NCBI GenBank assembly: GCA_017847835.1
Contig: JAGASH010000007.1
Span: forward strand, 1-64,000
Length of the DNA: 64,000 nucleotides
Source: Oscillospiraceae bacterium
Lineage (GTDB): Bacteria > Bacillota > Clostridia > Oscillospirales > Ruminococcaceae
Reading direction: 5' to 3'
Each line of letters opens with the position of its first letter. Position 1 is the first letter of the stretch. Of this stretch, positions 31,484 to 40,037 are shown piece by piece. The notes below the pieces were generated by a model. That model made no database searches and was not told where the DNA came from. It worked only from the letters and a program-made list of their open reading frames with translations. Position numbers and translations under genes: made by a program.

Positions 31484-33334
31484 ATGAAGAAATCACATAA
31501 AAAGTGGCTCTCGGCGGCAATGTCGGCGGCTTTGACGGTGAGCTCGGCTTATGTCGCGGAGATTTCGGCGGGAGTGACCGCATTTGCAAATTACGGCGAC
31601 GACTATATGTCAAAACAGCCCGGGTTAATGCAAACGATTTACAAAGGGCTTTGCGAAGGGATTGAAGAAATCGCCGCGGGAAAGCGCACAAGCACCATTA
31701 TCACGGTTGAACTTGAAACACCCGTTCCTTTCGACAGCGTTACAGATACCATCAACGCAACCTACATTCTTGACGCTATTCTTTATGAATACCCCTACGA
31801 GCTGTTCTGGTTTGATTTCTCGGATAAATCCGGCGGCTTGACGCCCGTGGAATACACCGAAACAATCGACGAGACAGAATATGTCACAAAAATTGACTTT
31901 GAGCTTTCGGCAGCGCAGGCTTATATGGGAGAGAACAAATTCACCGTTAATCCCGAGAAAATCGAAGCTGCGGCAAAGGCTGCCGAAAACGCAAAGGCTA
32001 TTGTCGAGGAAAACAAGAACAAGAGCGACTATGACAAGCTGAAAGCTTATAAGGAAGCAATCTGCGAGCTGGTTACATACGACAACGCGGCAGCCGATAA
32101 TCCCGATACTCCTTTCGGCGACCCGTGGCAGCTTGTTTATGTGTTCGACAACGACCCTGCGACAAATGTTGTCTGCGAGGGATATTCCAAGGCGTTTCAG
32201 TACCTTTGCGACCTGTCATCGTTTACCGACAAAACCGTCAGATGTGCACAGGTTACGGGAGAGCTTTCGATTGAATACAGCGATAAAACTTCGTCGGGCG
32301 AGCATATGTGGAATATCGTAACAATCGGCGGGAAAAGCTATATCGTTGACGTGACAAACTGCGATGAAGACGCAGTCGGCACGGGTGACTATCTGTTTAT
32401 GAAGGGCGCTGACGCTTCAAACGGAAAGAATTGCTCGTTCACTATAAAAAGAGAGGGCTATGAAACGGCAACATTCGGATATACATACGATGAAAACACA
32501 ATCGCGCTCTACGACAGCGCGCTTCTCACGGTTTCAACCGAGAATTACCTCAGAGAAGAGCCCGAAAAAACCGAAATGACCGGAATGTGCGGTGATGATA
32601 TAAAGTGGCTTCTTTCTATGAACGAGGACAAAAAGACATTCACGCTCAGCATTGACGGCACAGGCTCGATGTACAGCTATAAAACAAGCGATATCCCGTG
32701 GATTGACTACAACGAGAAAATCACCGATATCATTATCGGAGCAAATATTGAAGGCATAGGCTCGTACATTTTCATAAACCCGTTCAGCACACCCGTTCCT
32801 GCAAATCGCAGAATTATTATCAGAATGGCGGACGTGTACAGCTGGATAATAGACGGCTCAAATCTCACATCTATACAAAACGCGAATATTCCTTTGCTTA
32901 CAGATATCACCCTTGATACAAGCGGTCTTCGCGGCACCTGCGCAGTCAGCTTTCATTCCGAGGACACAAATCTCCCGACAAGTCTTGCGTTTAAGCTCAA
33001 CGAAAAGCACGCGGGAAAATTCGCAAATCTTTATATGGAAATCGACGGAGTGATGTGCTTCTATAAAACCGCAAAGATTGCCGAGGACGGAACGTTTATT
33101 CTGCCGAAAGTCACGGCTCTGGGACAATATGCGGTTATGATAAGCGAGTTCAGCGACCTTCCCGGCGACGTTGACAACAACGGTATTATTAATGTAATGG
33201 ACGCGCTGGCAATACTCAAAAAAGCCTTGGGTATTAGTCCCGTCATAAACAACGAGGTTGCCGATTTCAACAACGACGGTTCTGTAAACATAATCGACGC
33301 GCTCGAAGTTCTGAAAAAATCCATATCTTCGTAA
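31484..33334 (+). CDS. Secreted transglutaminase-like protein with C-terminal type I dockerin
   Basis: 616 residues. A signal peptide covers about 1-36 (MKKSHKKWLSAAMSAALT). A transglutaminase-like domain follows, with candidate catalytic Cys231 in NVVCEGYSKAF, His274 in GEHMWNIV and Asp289 in YIVDVTNC. A beta-rich middle part is unassigned. The last 55 residues are a type I dockerin with two calcium loops, GDVDNNGIINVMDAL and ADFNNDGSVNIIDAL. Dockerins plug proteins into cohesins of cellulosomes or surface scaffolds. Such transglutaminase folds can be peptidases or cross-linkers; which is unknown. ATG 31484 follows AAAGGA. Confidence 0.87.
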   Translation: MKKSHKKWLSAAMSAALTVSSAYVAEISAGVTAFANYGDDYMSKQPGLMQTIYKGLCEGIEEIAAGKRTSTIITVELETPVPFDSVTDTINATYILDAILYEYPYELFWFDFSDKSGGLTPVEYTETIDETEYVTKIDFELSAAQAYMGENKFTVNPEKIEAAAKAAENAKAIVEENKNKSDYDKLKAYKEAICELVTYDNAAADNPDTPFGDPWQLVYVFDNDPATNVVCEGYSKAFQYLCDLSSFTDKTVRCAQVTGELSIEYSDKTSSGEHMWNIVTIGGKSYIVDVTNCDEDAVGTGDYLFMKGADASNGKNCSFTIKREGYETATFGYTYDENTIALYDSALLTVSTENYLREEPEKTEMTGMCGDDIKWLLSMNEDKKTFTLSIDGTGSMYSYKTSDIPWIDYNEKITDIIIGANIEGIGSYIFINPFSTPVPANRRIIIRMADVYSWIIDGSNLTSIQNANIPLLTDITLDTSGLRGTCAVSFHSEDTNLPTSLAFKLNEKHAGKFANLYMEIDGVMCFYKTAKIAEDGTFILPKVTALGQYAVMISEFSDLPGDVDNNGIINVMDALAILKKALGISPVINNEVADFNNDGSVNIIDALEVLKKSISS

Positions 33335-33346
33335 TAATCAAAACAA

Positions 33347-33378
33347 ATGCCGACTTACTTCTGTAAATCGGCATTTTT
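33347..33378. terminator. Bidirectional terminator, dockerin gene / GH43
   Basis: ATGCCGACTTAC pairs with GTAAATCGGCAT (one mismatch) around TTCT, with TTTTTC on plus and a TTTGTTTT run on minus. It separates two convergent genes. Confidence 0.92.
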
Positions 33379-33402
33379 CTTGTTTTTCGGACGAAACACT
33401 TT

Positions 33403-35001
33403 TCATTCTCCGATAAACTCAAATTCTTTCATTTGAACGGCGTCTTTTCCGTGATAAACGAAATAAAGCGGGTGTATCCCGTCGGGAATATCAACCTTCG
33501 CGGAAAGGCTTTCCCATTCTTCGCTTAATTCTTCGGGAACAGGTATTTTTCCGACAGGCTCGCCTTTTTCAGCGGTCAGAATATCAAAATATGCCCGCGT
33601 CGGCAATTCCGAGCTGTTTTCCGCAGCCATACATCTTGCCGCTTCCGCTTCACATCGCTCATCTTTTCTTGCGGGAGCGTCTTGCCTTACCTTGTTCTTC
33701 TCGGTTTCTTTTCTGATAACAATACCGATTTCCGATACTTTTTTGAAATCGAAGTATTTGTAGCCGAGAAGCGTGTTGTTCCCGATTTCGGCAATAAACC
33801 GCTCGTCACCGATATTTGTTACATTCGGGAACGAGAACGTGTAGATACTGTTTGAGCCGAAAGGCATACGTCCGTTTGTGATATTGCAGGCAATTATCGC
33901 GGGATAAGCGCCCTCGGTTTTCAGCGCGCATTCGTTCAGCCCGCAGCTTGTTATCTCAACCTGCGCTATGCTTCCGTCGGGAGCAATCGTGATTTTCTCA
34001 GCGCAGGCTTGTCTGCTGTAATCGGATTTGTGCGTAAGCCGATGATAGAAAACATACCACTGATTGTTGATTTCGATGATACTGCCGTGAGTTGTTCCCG
34101 TCATATTAAGTTTTTCTTCGGTCGGTCTGCCGTTATAGCCGATGTCGCCGTTTGATACAATCGTTCCTCCGAAAACAAAATCTCTGTCGGGAAAATCGCT
34201 CGTCGCATAGCAAAGCTCGTGATTAAGCCACGATGAATACACGAAATAATACTTTTCGCCGACTTTTCGCATTGACGAAGCCTCGAAAAACGGGTGCTTC
34301 TCAAAGGAAGTGCCTTTGACTTTATACGGGATAATATGCTTTGCTTCTTCCTTTACCGTGAGCATATCGTCTTCGAGAACAACCATAGACGGTCCCATAA
34401 TGCTGTCGGGATAGGAAAGAATTTCTTCTCTTGTTCTACCGAACATTTCCATTTCCTTTTGAATGTACTCGTCGTTTTCGCGGAAATCGGGTTCTTCCTC
34501 GTAGCCGTACTGCGTGCCGTAGTAAATTCGGATTGTGCCGTTGTCATTAAAGGCAGCGGGGTCAAAGCAAACGTATTTCATCATCGGTGAGCCGTCGGGA
34601 TTTTTCACATAGCCCAGAAACTCGTATTCCCCCGCGGGAGTATCGCAGACAGCCACGCTTATCGGACGCGTATATCCGCCGCAGCCGTAATCTCCCGCCA
34701 TACAGTAGTACAAATAGTATCTTCCGTCATTTCCTTGAACGACATCGGGAGCGTACATATACTTCAAATTCGGGTAATACGGGTCCTGTGAGGCTTTGTA
34801 AATCACTCCCTCGTACCGCCAGTCCGACAAATCATCGACAGGCGCAGAATACGTCACATAATCCTCCATACAGAAAGTATATCCGCCCTCTTTGTCGTGA
34901 GAGCCGAAGATATAAACCCGCTCACCGAAAATATGCGGCTCTCCGTCGGGAATATATTCATCAAGAGGAAGAAAAGGATTGTAGACCTGTTTCTTTTGCA
35001 T
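33403..35001 (-). CDS. Glycoside hydrolase family 43 protein
   Basis: 532 residues, five-bladed propeller GH43. VYNPFLPLDEYIPDGEPHIF carries the N-terminal catalytic-type Asp, YMYAPDVVQGNDGRYYLYYC the middle Asp region and HPFFEASSMRKVGEKYYFVYS the catalytic Glu. No signal peptide, so it should act on imported oligosaccharides. GH43 enzymes are mostly beta-xylosidases or alpha-L-arabinofuranosidases; the divergent xylulokinase supports pentose sugars. The C-terminal 100 residues are a sandwich-like domain. ATG 35001 follows AAGGTAAAACA; longer frames are unlikely. Confidence 0.87.
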   Translation of the reverse strand: MQKKQVYNPFLPLDEYIPDGEPHIFGERVYIFGSHDKEGGYTFCMEDYVTYSAPVDDLSDWRYEGVIYKASQDPYYPNLKYMYAPDVVQGNDGRYYLYYCMAGDYGCGGYTRPISVAVCDTPAGEYEFLGYVKNPDGSPMMKYVCFDPAAFNDNGTIRIYYGTQYGYEEEPDFRENDEYIQKEMEMFGRTREEILSYPDSIMGPSMVVLEDDMLTVKEEAKHIIPYKVKGTSFEKHPFFEASSMRKVGEKYYFVYSSWLNHELCYATSDFPDRDFVFGGTIVSNGDIGYNGRPTEEKLNMTGTTHGSIIEINNQWYVFYHRLTHKSDYSRQACAEKITIAPDGSIAQVEITSCGLNECALKTEGAYPAIIACNITNGRMPFGSNSIYTFSFPNVTNIGDERFIAEIGNNTLLGYKYFDFKKVSEIGIVIRKETEKNKVRQDAPARKDERCEAEAARCMAAENSSELPTRAYFDILTAEKGEPVGKIPVPEELSEEWESLSAKVDIPDGIHPLYFVYHGKDAVQMKEFEFIGE

Positions 35002-35031
35002 TGTTTTACCTTCTTTCATATTTGTGATAAG

Positions 35032-35060
35032 ATTATAGCATATTTTCCGTGTTTTGTCAA
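35032..35060 (-). promoter_or_regulatory. GH43 promoter
   Basis: Minus strand TTGACA (35055-35060), 17 nt, TATAAT (35032-35037); a consensus promoter. Confidence 0.88.
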
Positions 35061-35068
35061 CAAAAGCC

Positions 35069-35097
35069 TTGACAATTCCCTGAATATCAGATAAAAT
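35069..35097 (+). promoter_or_regulatory. xylB operon promoter
   Basis: TTGACA (35069-35074), 17 nt, TAAAAT (35092-35097). Only 8 bp separate it from the divergent GH43 -35, so one regulator could control both. Confidence 0.82.
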
Positions 35098-35130
35098 ATA
35101 AATATAAACCATTCAGAAAGGCTTGATAAA

Positions 35131-36609
35131 GTGTTATATATAGGAATTGACCTCGGCACGTCTGCTGTAAAGCTGCTGCTGATGGACGAAACGGGAAAGA
35201 TACACAAAATTGTATCGCGCGAATATCCGATAAGCTTTCCGAAAGCGGGCTGGTCGGAGCAAAATCCCGAGGACTGGCTTCGCGAAACGCTTGAAGGTAT
35301 AAAGCAGCTCACGGAAAACTGCGACAGAAAAAGCGTTGCGGGTATAGGCTGCTGCGGGCAAATGCACGGGCTGGTTGTTCTCGACGAGAACGACAGGGTT
35401 ATTCGTCCCGCGATTTTGTGGAACGACGGCAGAACCGCCGAAGAAACCGATTACCTCAACAGCGTTATCGGCAAAGAGCGCCTCTCGGAATACACCGCGA
35501 ACGTTGCTTTTGCGGGATTTACCGCACCGAAGCTGCTCTGGCTCAAAAAGAACGAGCCGCAGAATTTTGCGAAAATACGAAAAATAATGCTCCCGAAGGA
35601 CTACATAAACTATATGCTCACGGGGGAGTTTTGCACGGACGTTTCGGACGCTTCGGGAACGCTTTATTTTGACGTGAAAAACAAGTGCTGGAGCGGAGAA
35701 ATGCTCGAAATCTGCGGGATTACGCGAGAACAGCTCCCGAAAATATACGAAAGCAGCGCTGCTGTCGGGACGCTCAAAAAAAGCGTTTGCGACTTGCTTG
35801 GGCTTTCGGAAAACATCAGAGTTTGCGCGGGTGCGGGTGATAACGCGGGCGCGGCTGTCGGCACGGGAACAGTCGGCGACGGCTCCTGTAACATCTCGCT
35901 CGGCACATCGGGCACGGTTTTCATCGCAAGCAAAAGCTTTGGCGTCGACCCGTTCAACGCGCTTCATTCCTTCGCTCACGCCGACGGGAATTTTCACCTT
36001 ATGGGCTGTATGCTGTCGGCAGCTTCCTGTAATAAATGGTGGCTGGAAACAATTCTCGAAACCCACGATTATAAGGGCGAGGAAGCGAAAATTTCCGAGG
36101 AGCTTCTCGGGAAAAACCGCGTGTTCTTCCTGCCGTATCTTATGGGTGAACGCAGCCCGATAAACGACGTAAACGCGCGAGGCACTTTCATCGGGCTTAC
36201 AATGGATACAAAACGCAGCGATATGGCTCTTGCGGTACTTGAAGGCGTGGCTTTCGGAATACGCGACTCGGTTGAGGTTGCGAAAAAGCTCGGCATAAAA
36301 ATCGAGCGAAGCAAAATTTGCGGAGGCGGTGCAAAAAGCGCGCTCTGGAAGCGGATTTTTGCAAATGTCCTCAATATGAAAATCGACACCGTTGAAACGG
36401 AAGAAGGTCCCGGCTTTGGCGGGGCAATTCTCGCGGGAGTTGCCTGCGGGCAATGGAAAGACGTGGAAAGCGCAGCAAGCGAGCTTGTGACGATTAAAGA
36501 AACCACATATCCCGAGCCGGAAATTGCCGCTCTGTATAACGAACGCTATGAACAGTTCAGACAGATTTATCCCGCTGTCAAGGACTTGTTCCCGAAAATA
36601 AATTTATAA
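35131..36609 (+). CDS. xylB: Xylulokinase (FGGY family)
   Basis: 492 residues. MLYIGIDLGTSAVKLLLMD and GIGCCGQMHGLVVLDE, ILWNDGRT and the C-terminal ICGGGAKSALWKRIFANVL are xylulokinase features. It phosphorylates D-xylulose to enter the pentose phosphate pathway, where the transketolase at 41947-43730 acts. Start is GTG 35131 with AGAAAGG about 9 nt upstream. The next gene, an isomerase, follows by 12 nt in the same operon. Other FGGY sugars cannot be excluded. Confidence 0.9.
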   Translation: MLYIGIDLGTSAVKLLLMDETGKIHKIVSREYPISFPKAGWSEQNPEDWLRETLEGIKQLTENCDRKSVAGIGCCGQMHGLVVLDENDRVIRPAILWNDGRTAEETDYLNSVIGKERLSEYTANVAFAGFTAPKLLWLKKNEPQNFAKIRKIMLPKDYINYMLTGEFCTDVSDASGTLYFDVKNKCWSGEMLEICGITREQLPKIYESSAAVGTLKKSVCDLLGLSENIRVCAGAGDNAGAAVGTGTVGDGSCNISLGTSGTVFIASKSFGVDPFNALHSFAHADGNFHLMGCMLSAASCNKWWLETILETHDYKGEEAKISEELLGKNRVFFLPYLMGERSPINDVNARGTFIGLTMDTKRSDMALAVLEGVAFGIRDSVEVAKKLGIKIERSKICGGGAKSALWKRIFANVLNMKIDTVETEEGPGFGGAILAGVACGQWKDVESAASELVTIKETTYPEPEIAALYNERYEQFRQIYPAVKDLFPKINL

Positions 36610-36621
36610 AGGAGAATGATT

Positions 36622-38112
36622 ATGCTTACAAATATCCCCGAAGTAAAGCTCGGTATTATCGCAGTTTCGCGCGATTGCTTTGTGATTTCGCTTTCGGAGA
36701 AGCGCAGAGCGGCTGTCGCGGCAGCCTGCGGAAATATCGGAATTGATATTCACGAGTGCAAGACAACCGTTGAAAACGAAAGCGATATGCTCAAAGCTGT
36801 CGATGAGGCGAAAACAGCAGGCTGCAACGCGCTTGTTGTATTCCTGGGAAACTTCGGTCCCGAAACTCCCGAAACGCTTATCGCTAAGTATTTTGACGGA
36901 CCTGTGATGTATGCTGCGGCTGCCGAAGAAACAGGCGACGACCTTTTCGGCGGACGAGGCGACGCTTACTGCGGTATGCTGAACTGCTCGTATAATCTCG
37001 GAATGCGCCGTCTGAAAGCGTATATCCCGCCTTACCCCGTCGGAACAGCCGAAGATGTCGCAAAAATGATAAGCGAGTTTATCCCGATTGCGAGAACGCT
37101 TATCGGGCTTTCAGAGCTGAAAATCATCACCTTCGGTCCTCGTCCGCAGGACTTTTTCGCGTGCAACGCGCCGATAAAAGGTCTGTATGAGCTTGGGGTT
37201 GAAATCGAGGAAAACTCGGAGCTTGACCTGCTTGTGTCGTACAAGGCGCACGCGGATGACGCGAGAATTGCCGATATCTGCAAGGAAATGGCAGAGGAAA
37301 TGGGCGAGGGAAAATATTATCCCGAGATGAACGGGCGTATGGCTCAGCTTGAAATCACGCTTCTCGACTGGGCTGAGCAGCACAAGGGCTCGCGCAAATA
37401 CGTCGCTTTCGCGGACAAATGCTGGCCTGCGTTTCCCGAAGCGTTCGGCTTTGAGCCGTGCTATGTAAACTCGCGCCTGGTTTCACGCGGAATTCCCGTT
37501 TCCTGCGAGGTTGATATATACGGCGCGCTCAGCGAGTACATAGGAATGTGTATCACGGGTGACACGGTGACGCTGCTCGACATTAACAACACCGTTCCTG
37601 CGGATTTGTACAAACAGGACATTGAGGGCAAGTATCCGTACACGCTCACTGATACGTTTATGGGATTTCACTGCGGAAACACGCCGTCCTGCAAGCTCTG
37701 CGCAGACCGTGCAGTCAAGTATCAGCTTATTCAGCACCGTCTTCTTGAACCGAAGGACTCCGAGCCCGATTTCACACGCGGTACTCTTGAAGGAGATATC
37801 GCGGCTTCGGATATCACCTTCTACCGCTTGCAGTGCAACAGCGACGGTGAGCTTTGCGCGTATATTGCCGAGGGTGAGGTTCTCCCCGTGAAAACGCGCT
37901 CTTTCGGCGGAATTGGAGTTTTTGCAATCTCCGAAATGGGAAGATTTTATCGTCACGTTTTGCTTGAAAAACGTTATCCTCACCACGGAGCGGTTGCTTT
38001 CAGTCATTGCGGAAATCTGATTTTCGAGGTGCTGAAAATTCTCGGTATCGGCGATATCTCCTACAATCAGCCGAAATCCCTCCCGTATCCCACGGAAAGA
38101 CCGTTCGCGTAA
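36622..38112 (+). CDS. L-fucose/L-arabinose isomerase-family protein
   Basis: 496 residues. The FucI/AraA-type fold is suggested by the N-terminal Rossmann-like part (LGIIAVSRDCF, ALVVFLGNFGPETPE) and the metal/active-site region with PAFPEAFGFEPCYVNSRLVSRG, CEVDIYGALSEY and TFMGFHCGNT. The family interconverts aldoses and ketoses with Mn or similar metals. In operon with xylulokinase it probably makes the ketose that kinase uses, possibly xylulose from an unusual aldose. ATG 36622 has GGAG 7 nt upstream; an ATG at 36616 is too close to it. Confidence 0.8.
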   Translation: MLTNIPEVKLGIIAVSRDCFVISLSEKRRAAVAAACGNIGIDIHECKTTVENESDMLKAVDEAKTAGCNALVVFLGNFGPETPETLIAKYFDGPVMYAAAAEETGDDLFGGRGDAYCGMLNCSYNLGMRRLKAYIPPYPVGTAEDVAKMISEFIPIARTLIGLSELKIITFGPRPQDFFACNAPIKGLYELGVEIEENSELDLLVSYKAHADDARIADICKEMAEEMGEGKYYPEMNGRMAQLEITLLDWAEQHKGSRKYVAFADKCWPAFPEAFGFEPCYVNSRLVSRGIPVSCEVDIYGALSEYIGMCITGDTVTLLDINNTVPADLYKQDIEGKYPYTLTDTFMGFHCGNTPSCKLCADRAVKYQLIQHRLLEPKDSEPDFTRGTLEGDIAASDITFYRLQCNSDGELCAYIAEGEVLPVKTRSFGGIGVFAISEMGRFYRHVLLEKRYPHHGAVAFSHCGNLIFEVLKILGIGDISYNQPKSLPYPTERPFA

Positions 38113-38136
38113 TATCAAGCTATTCCCGATAATCAT

Positions 38137-38166
38137 AACCGACAGTTCAAAAAGGGCTGTCGGTTT
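38137..38166 (+). terminator. Terminator after the isomerase gene
   Basis: AACCGACAG (38137-38145) pairs with CTGTCGGTT (38157-38165), then TTT; a nine-bp perfect stem. Confidence 0.88.
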
Positions 38167-38222
38167 TCAGCATTTTGCATAAATATTTTTGTGATTTATG
38201 ATAATATTTTCCGTATTAGTTC

Positions 38223-38251
38223 TTGACAAAATCGCAAAAAAAGTTTATAAT
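38223..38251 (+). promoter_or_regulatory. SulP gene promoter
   Basis: TTGACA (38223-38228), 17 nt, TATAAT (38246-38251). No copy of the sulfur-regulon box is present, which argues against co-control with the sulfur genes. Confidence 0.85.
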
Positions 38252-38298
38252 AATTCAGTTATTTGTCATATTATAAGGTTGGAAAAAGGGTGATTTTG

Positions 38299-39933
38299 AT
38301 GTTATTTAAGGATTTCGGAAATATCCTTAAAAGAGAATTCAAGGGCTACAACGGCAAAAAGTTCGGAAAGGACGTTATGGCGGGCGTGACAGTCGCGGCT
38401 GTGGCACTTCCTCTGGCGCTTGCTTTCGGTGTAAGCTCGGGCGCAACCGCAGCGGCTGGTCTTGTCACGGCAATCATTGCAGGTCTTGTTATCGGCTCGC
38501 TTTCGGGCGCGTCTTATCAGATAAGCGGACCTACGGGAGCTATGACGGCAATTCTCGTTTCACTTGTCGCACAGCACGGCATTCAGGGTGTCTTTGTCGC
38601 AAGCTTTATGTCGGGCGTTTTGCTTTTACTTTGCGGAATTTTCAAGCTCGGCGGGCTTGTTTCCTATCTCCCCTCACCCGTTATCACGGGATTTACAAGC
38701 GGTATCGCGGTTATCATCGCGCTCGGACAAATCGATAATTTCTCGGGGCTTAAAGCCACGGGACTTAACACAATCGAAAAAATCGCGAGCTACTTCACAA
38801 CACCGCAGTCCCCGAATATTACTGCGCTTATTATCGGCGCGGCTGTTGTTGTGTTTATGATTGTTTACCCCAAGAAGCTCGGACAGTACTTCCCTGCTTC
38901 GCTTGCAGCAATCATTCTCGCGACCGCTGCAAATGCGATTTTCAAGTTTGACGTGAGTGTTGTAGGGGCAATTCCCCAGACGCTTCTCCTTGAGGACAGG
39001 CTTGATTTCACCACAATCAACCCCGAAATGCTCACTGACCTTATCGTCCCCGCGATTTCAATTGCTGCGCTCGGTCTTATCGAGAGCCTTCTCTGCGGCG
39101 CTTCTGCGGGCAGAATGAAGAACGAAAAGCTGAATGCTGACGTTGAGCTTGTGGCTCAGGGTGCGGGAAATATGCTTCTTCCGATTTTCGGCGGCGTGCC
39201 CGCAACAGCGGCTATCGCAAGAACCAGCGTTGCCATAAAAAGCGGTGGACAGACGCGTCTTACCTCGGTTATTCACTCCGTTGTGCTGCTGCTTTCAATG
39301 TTCGTGCTCGGCGGTGTAATGTCGATGATACCGCTTTCGGCGCTCGCGGGTGTGCTTATCGTCACAGCGTGGAGAATGAACGAGTGGTCGACAATCAAAT
39401 ACATCTTCAGCAAAAAGCTCAAAACCGCGATTTTCCAATTCCTTATCACTATGATTGCAACCGTAATCTTCGACCTCACAATCGCGATTTTAATCGGTGT
39501 TGCATTCTCGCTGATTATGTTTGTTGTCAAGGTTTCGGATATGCAGGTTACCGTGTCCGAGGTTGACGTGGAAAAGCTCGACCGCGAGCGCATAAACCCC
39601 GAAAAGCTCAAATACACCTGCGTTGTGTACATAACAGGACCGCTTTATTTCGGCACCTGCTCCAAGCTCGAAGAAAAAATAGCGTCGCTCGGCGACAACT
39701 ACAATATAATCTTTTCAATGCGCGGCGTCACCACAGCAGATATCTCGGGAATAAACGTTCTCCACGAGTACTGCGAAAAGCTGATTTCACAAGGCAGAAT
39801 GGTCTTTTTCGCCTGCGTACAGCCGCCCGTTATGGATTTGATTGAACGCACGGGACTTCGCGAGGAGCGTTTCAAGCACGATATGTTCTTCTGGAGCACG
39901 GACAAGGTTTTTGAACACATTTCTTCACTTTAA
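38299..39933 (+). CDS. SulP-family anion transporter with STAS domain
   Basis: 544 residues. About ten to fourteen membrane segments begin with DVMAGVTVAAVALPLALAFG, GASYQISGPTGAMTAILVSL and PSPVITGFTSGIAVIIALGQ, the SulP core. Residues from about 430 form a cytoplasmic STAS domain (ITGPLYFGTCSKLEEKI, RGVTTADISGINVL). SulP proteins carry sulfate, bicarbonate or other anions, often with sodium or protons. With a sulfur cluster in the window sulfate is tempting, but the gene stands alone without the sulfur box, so bicarbonate is equally possible. ATG 38299 follows AAAGGGTGA. Confidence 0.9.
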   Translation: MLFKDFGNILKREFKGYNGKKFGKDVMAGVTVAAVALPLALAFGVSSGATAAAGLVTAIIAGLVIGSLSGASYQISGPTGAMTAILVSLVAQHGIQGVFVASFMSGVLLLLCGIFKLGGLVSYLPSPVITGFTSGIAVIIALGQIDNFSGLKATGLNTIEKIASYFTTPQSPNITALIIGAAVVVFMIVYPKKLGQYFPASLAAIILATAANAIFKFDVSVVGAIPQTLLLEDRLDFTTINPEMLTDLIVPAISIAALGLIESLLCGASAGRMKNEKLNADVELVAQGAGNMLLPIFGGVPATAAIARTSVAIKSGGQTRLTSVIHSVVLLLSMFVLGGVMSMIPLSALAGVLIVTAWRMNEWSTIKYIFSKKLKTAIFQFLITMIATVIFDLTIAILIGVAFSLIMFVVKVSDMQVTVSEVDVEKLDRERINPEKLKYTCVVYITGPLYFGTCSKLEEKIASLGDNYNIIFSMRGVTTADISGINVLHEYCEKLISQGRMVFFACVQPPVMDLIERTGLREERFKHDMFFWSTDKVFEHISSL

Positions 39934-39938
39934 AAAAA

Positions 39939-39971
39939 TAAGAGCGTGTGAGATTATCATACGCTCTTTTT
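39939..39971 (+). terminator. Terminator after the SulP gene
   Basis: AAGAGCGTGTGA pairs with TCATACGCTCTT around GATTA with one mismatch, then TTTTC. Confidence 0.9.
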
Positions 39972-39972
39972 C

Positions 39973-40001
39973 TTGCATTTCGGAAGAATTTGTGATATAA
40001 T
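39973..40001 (+). promoter_or_regulatory. GH3 gene promoter
   Basis: TTGCAT (39973-39978), 17 nt, TATAAT (39996-40001), 37 bp before the chosen ATG. Confidence 0.72.
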
Positions 40002-40037
40002 TATAGAAACATACAGATTTTACAGGAGATGAAATTT

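Noticed and set aside
35134..36453. Minus-strand 439-codon open frame opposite xylB
   Set aside because: Mirror of a codon-biased gene; the plus-strand frame encodes a full FGGY kinase with promoter.
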